A model generated the notes under the pieces. The model saw only the letters and a list, made by a program, of their open reading frames with translations. It did not search any database and was not told the DNA's origin. Positions 60,593 to 64,000 of a stretch of DNA of 64,000 bases are shown piece by piece. The stretch lies in contig NC_064038.1 in the NCBI RefSeq assembly GCF_932526225.1, positions 7,873,070 to 7,937,069 on the forward strand, in the 5' to 3' direction. Each line of letters opens with the position of its first letter. Position 1 is the stretch's first letter. The position numbers and the translations under genes are program-made. Source of the DNA: Nematostella vectensis (taxonomy: Eukaryota > Cnidaria > Anthozoa > Actiniaria > Edwardsiidae).

Positions 60593-63500
60593 ATGTCTAG
60601 GTTCCAAGAGCTAAAGAAAGAAATTTCTGTCTTGGAGAAGACTTTCGGGCCACACAACAAACAGTTCCGTGTGTCGGCGAATGGTTTGGATGAGCTAATA
60701 TGCCGCTTTGTGTGCCCGAGTTCAAACGAAGAGCATGTTATTCACTGTAACATTTATGTACGTAAAACCTTCATTCCTTGTAGTTCATCCCTAATTACGT
60801 GTAGTTCCAGGTTTGTTGATAGTTTTATAATCGTGATGTATTCTCTGTCGTCGTCTGCTGTATAGGAGTCCTACCCCGATCCACCGCCAATGTGGTTCAG
60901 CGAAAGTGAAGACTCCACGGTCACAGAAATAGTCGAGTCGGTTGGCGGTTCTGTAGACGCAACGCAACCCAAATTGGTAAAAATACAATACCCTCTTACC
61001 ACACATTGCGTCATAACATTGTTAACTTGTTGCCTTTTCTAATTCTAGCTCTTACGACAAACGCAACATCTTGTGAGGGAACTTTTTAAACAGCGTGGCT
61101 CCCCTATACCACCCTACATCGATGGCCTTGAGTCAATTCAAATTATCAAAGACGAGGTAAAGAAACGAAACCTTGAGGGGATGTTGAAAAGATTATGCTT
61201 TACCTAGGGTTATATACCTAGAAAAAACACCCATCTGATTATAGTTATATAATTCAGTAACCTCTTGCTATCGACTCTTCCGTTTTGTTTTCCTTGTTGC
61301 TTATTTTACTCGCATTGTATGTTTTTAAATAATTTTGAAAGCGATATCGTCTCAAAATACGGATTGCGTTTCGCCAAAGCTAAAAATATGGTATAGCGTA
61401 CTCTTTAATACTGGTGTCATATTTATGAATCTATGAAGCCCGTCTTTTATAAGACTATTCCTTTTAGATGTACTACATTGTTACATAGTCATTTTGAACC
61501 CATCGCTTATCAATTTTTGTATAATTTTGTACCTACATTTAAGAACATAGAATTGACATTAACATTATTATAAACATTATTTCATCATAAGGATTGCTGC
61601 AGAACTCCAAGAAAACCATAACATTTATGATTATGGCGCTTAAGCATTAATTTAAAACCACAGAAACCCTTTTACAATTTATTCCTTGTTAATATTCAAG
61701 ATGAGCCGTATAAATCAAGCCTGGCACTACACAAACTATCTAGACCAATCAAATCAATCACGCTGTTATATAAAAGCATCTCATGAATTAATACCAGTGA
61801 TTTATTCTGTTTTGGTTATTGGAAGTTTTGGAAAAAGATTGACGCCTATGCAAGTAAATTTTAAAACTTGTAGGCAGCTAAATATCTAGCTATTAAAGCA
61901 AATAATTATTGCAACCCCCTGTGAGCAAGATAATGTCGTGTTATTATTCACTGTTATGATTATTTTAGCTGCTTTAGCTCATTCACCCCCACAGATACCA
62001 GCAAAAACCAGCCATGAGTTTTCTGCCTAGGCTTATAACATTGTGCCTAATTCCAGCCTATGGTACAGTACCTTCAAGTAATGTTCGATGGAAAAATGTT
62101 TTAAATAAGGCTACATAAAAAAGTATTCCTTTTCTAGTTGCTATTTTTTCTTTGGGAGCATGCAGGCGGGCAGTTTTTATTTTTTATTTTTATTTCTTAT
62201 CTTCTAATCCAAATATTTTGCTTAGAAGCTATATTGTAGAGTAAAGAGATCATCATGCTTGCTGGGCCGTATCCAGGATTTTTCTTGGGGGGAAGGGGTG
62301 TGAATAAAAAAAAATCCAGGGGGATGCATGGGGTGGGGGTGAGTTATCAGATATGAATCTGACCACCCCCCCCCCCACCCGCCCCGAAAGAACAAAAAAA
62401 AAATGTTTAGCCATTGCATTATTTCCAGGACTCATTGATGAAATAGAAAATAACGGCTTATATTCATAAACAACAGCTAAAGTAACGAATTTAACAGCAA
62501 CTGTATCAATAAATAGTGTTCTTTGATGAACAAGCAAAATAATAAATAAAAGACTTATCCTCACCGCATTGATATAAGTCCAAGTCTTCTTGATTGTAGA
62601 TTTGTTTTTGTAATCTTGAAAGATCCCAATATGGCCCCCATGTGGTTGTTGTTTGTTTTCTCATCATCTGAGTAGTGGCCGCCTTTTCTGCTTACTAAAG
62701 AGTTAGTGTTTGTTTTCTCCTCTGAGTACATTTGAGTTTATTTGAGTAAGTTTGTAGGTTTTTTTCATTTGAGCTTTGAGTGTTTTTGATATTGCTTTGA
62801 TTGAGGTTGTATTTCTGGTATTCTTTTGGCTTTGGCATATCGAAACTGACGCTTGACATCTTTTAATGAAGGTCTACGGCAAACGGCGTGTGGGTTTTTA
62901 TGTGTAGTGAGCCTCCCAGAAGTAAAATATTTCTCCATAATCATGACTTTCAAGACAAAATCTTTGCACCACGAGGAGCAGAGAGCGAGATTAGCACATC
63001 TTACTGTAAACCTCGCAGCCTTACACACTTTCAACAACGTTGATGAATAGATTGATAGAAAATAATGTTTTATACCCTTTTTCGTAGAAAGGCACCATTA
63101 CAGCATTGTTTAGTTCAGTGAAATGATTTCCCGAGCACATCTTTCAATGTATGGCGTGACTGGATGTCTATCTATGCAAAATTTAATATTTGCATGATTC
63201 TAGAGATTTTACTTGGCAAGACATAAAATAAAACAATAAAAAACGGTTGCATGTGGCACAAATTCTGGATGAGGATGTCTGATATGACCCTGGTTATGGG
63301 ATCTGATTGTTTTGTATTTTAACATGGCCTCCCCAGACAAATGATGTTTAAACAGTGAATTTTAAAAAAAATGTTAATTTGCATATACCTGCCTGATGTT
63401 CAATAAGCAATGGAAACCTACCTGAACTACCAGAATTCAGCGCACGCCTTTTTAAAGCTTGCAACAAATGAAGCGCACACTGCATGATGGTAGTTGAGGA

Positions 63501-63852
63501 ACGTTGCTATGGTGAGTGCGTGTGTTTGTTATAGCTGGAATGGCCTTAAAAGTATTAGCAAATTACATTGAACATGTTTTTGGGTTTGCCTCGATTTAAG
63601 CAAGCAAGGATTCTCAATGATAACATACAAAACTTAGTGCAAAATTCTATACTCAGGTACATAGTTTCAAATATTTGTGTTTCTCTTGTTGTAAGAACCA
63701 TAAATAACCTGATCTTACCCTGAATGCTTGCAGTTTTTCAGTGAAAAGTTTTTTTTAATTGAATTCTTAAATTGGCCATCTAGGCTGATGACAAAGATGC
63801 CACAACTGAACATATGGATGATGATGACAGTGAAGATGAGGGACTAGAGGAG
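60593..63852 (+). CDS. UBE2Q: Ubiquitin-conjugating enzyme E2 Q type, N-terminal part (runs off the window)
   Basis: Exons 60593..60757, 60866..60976, 61049..61156 and 63784..63852, all phase 0, 151 residues before the window ends. The N-terminal RWD-like domain matches the UBE2Q1/UBE2Q2 family: LKKEISVLEKTFGPHNKQFR, LDELICRFVCP, ESYPDPPPMWFSESED, then LLRQTQHLVRELFKQRG. An acidic stretch (HMDDDDSEDEGLEE) follows, as in UBE2Q2. The catalytic UBC fold with the active-site Cys must lie downstream, outside the window. The family transfers ubiquitin from E1 to substrates or E3 ligases. The ATG at 60593 has a good context (GCCAA before it) and matches the start of vertebrate UBE2Q2; the frame stays open 63 bases further upstream with no other Met. 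Confidence 0.93.
62263..62440. mobile_element. MITE family B, left-half copy
   Basis: GGGCCGTATCCAGGATTTTT is followed by a G-rich stretch, then GATATGAATCTGACCACCCC and TAGCCATTGCATTATTTCC, matching the order at 19346-19490. The right end is missing. It lies in UBE2Q intron 3. Confidence 0.65.
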
Positions 63853-64000
63853 GTAGACAATTCTTTATGATAGCATAAGTAATGCACTACATTACAAAAG
63901 TACATTAGCTCACATCCTCTCAGGAACTGACTGCAGGGTATCACGGCCACGTGACCTTTCTGGGTGGCAAATTCAAAACAAAATAATCCAACAAAAATAA

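Overview
The window looks like nuclear DNA of an anthozoan cnidarian, most likely the sea anemone Nematostella vectensis or a close relative. This is inferred from intron-rich animal genes, an AT-rich background, cnidarian-type orphan receptors and very dense miniature inverted-repeat elements; no species-specific marker was searched. Every multi-exon model below was built by hand from frame, GT/AG sites and family similarity. In each complete model the exon lengths add up to a whole number of codons.

Layout. 1-4.2 kb: tandem repeats, GAT/GGT microsatellites and two decayed D8C-domain (uromodulin/GP2-type) copies. 4.27-9.86 kb, minus strand: a two-exon class A GPCR whose intron holds a 2.2-kb non-autonomous DNA transposon. 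9.9-12.9 kb: non-coding, with a 515-bp tandem duplication carrying a large hairpin. 12.96-24.10 kb, plus strand: a secreted mosaic protein with one cysteine-rich domain, two WAP domains and four von Willebrand A domains. 25.22-29.19 kb, minus strand: a complete five-exon gluconokinase (IDNK), with a LINE fragment in an intron. 30.2-37.8 kb: a 1.1-kb inverted-repeat element, then a 6.45-kb DNA transposon with long terminal inverted repeats and a frameshifted multi-exon transposase on the minus strand (XPG-like nuclease plus Cys-rich CXC-type finger, Academ-like). 37.8-41.3 kb: non-coding, with a 315-bp AAT array. 41.30-56.98 kb, plus strand: a complete 14-exon FERM-domain protein of the FRMD3/FRMD5 group. 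57-60.6 kb: 3' flank and repeats. 60.59 kb to the end, plus strand: the first four exons of a UBE2Q-type E2 enzyme, running off the window.

The host genes are unrelated: a receptor, an extracellular protein, a sugar kinase, a membrane-cytoskeleton adaptor and a ubiquitin enzyme. I see no operon or pathway linking them. The most unusual feature is that tandem arrays repeatedly start exactly at exon-intron junctions and carry copies of the splice site. The clearest are about 18 copies of a 3' splice site plus exon start in the vWA gene and about 22 copies of an exon end plus 5' splice site in the FRMD gene. Weaker examples lie at a second vWA-gene junction, in IDNK and in the GPCR.
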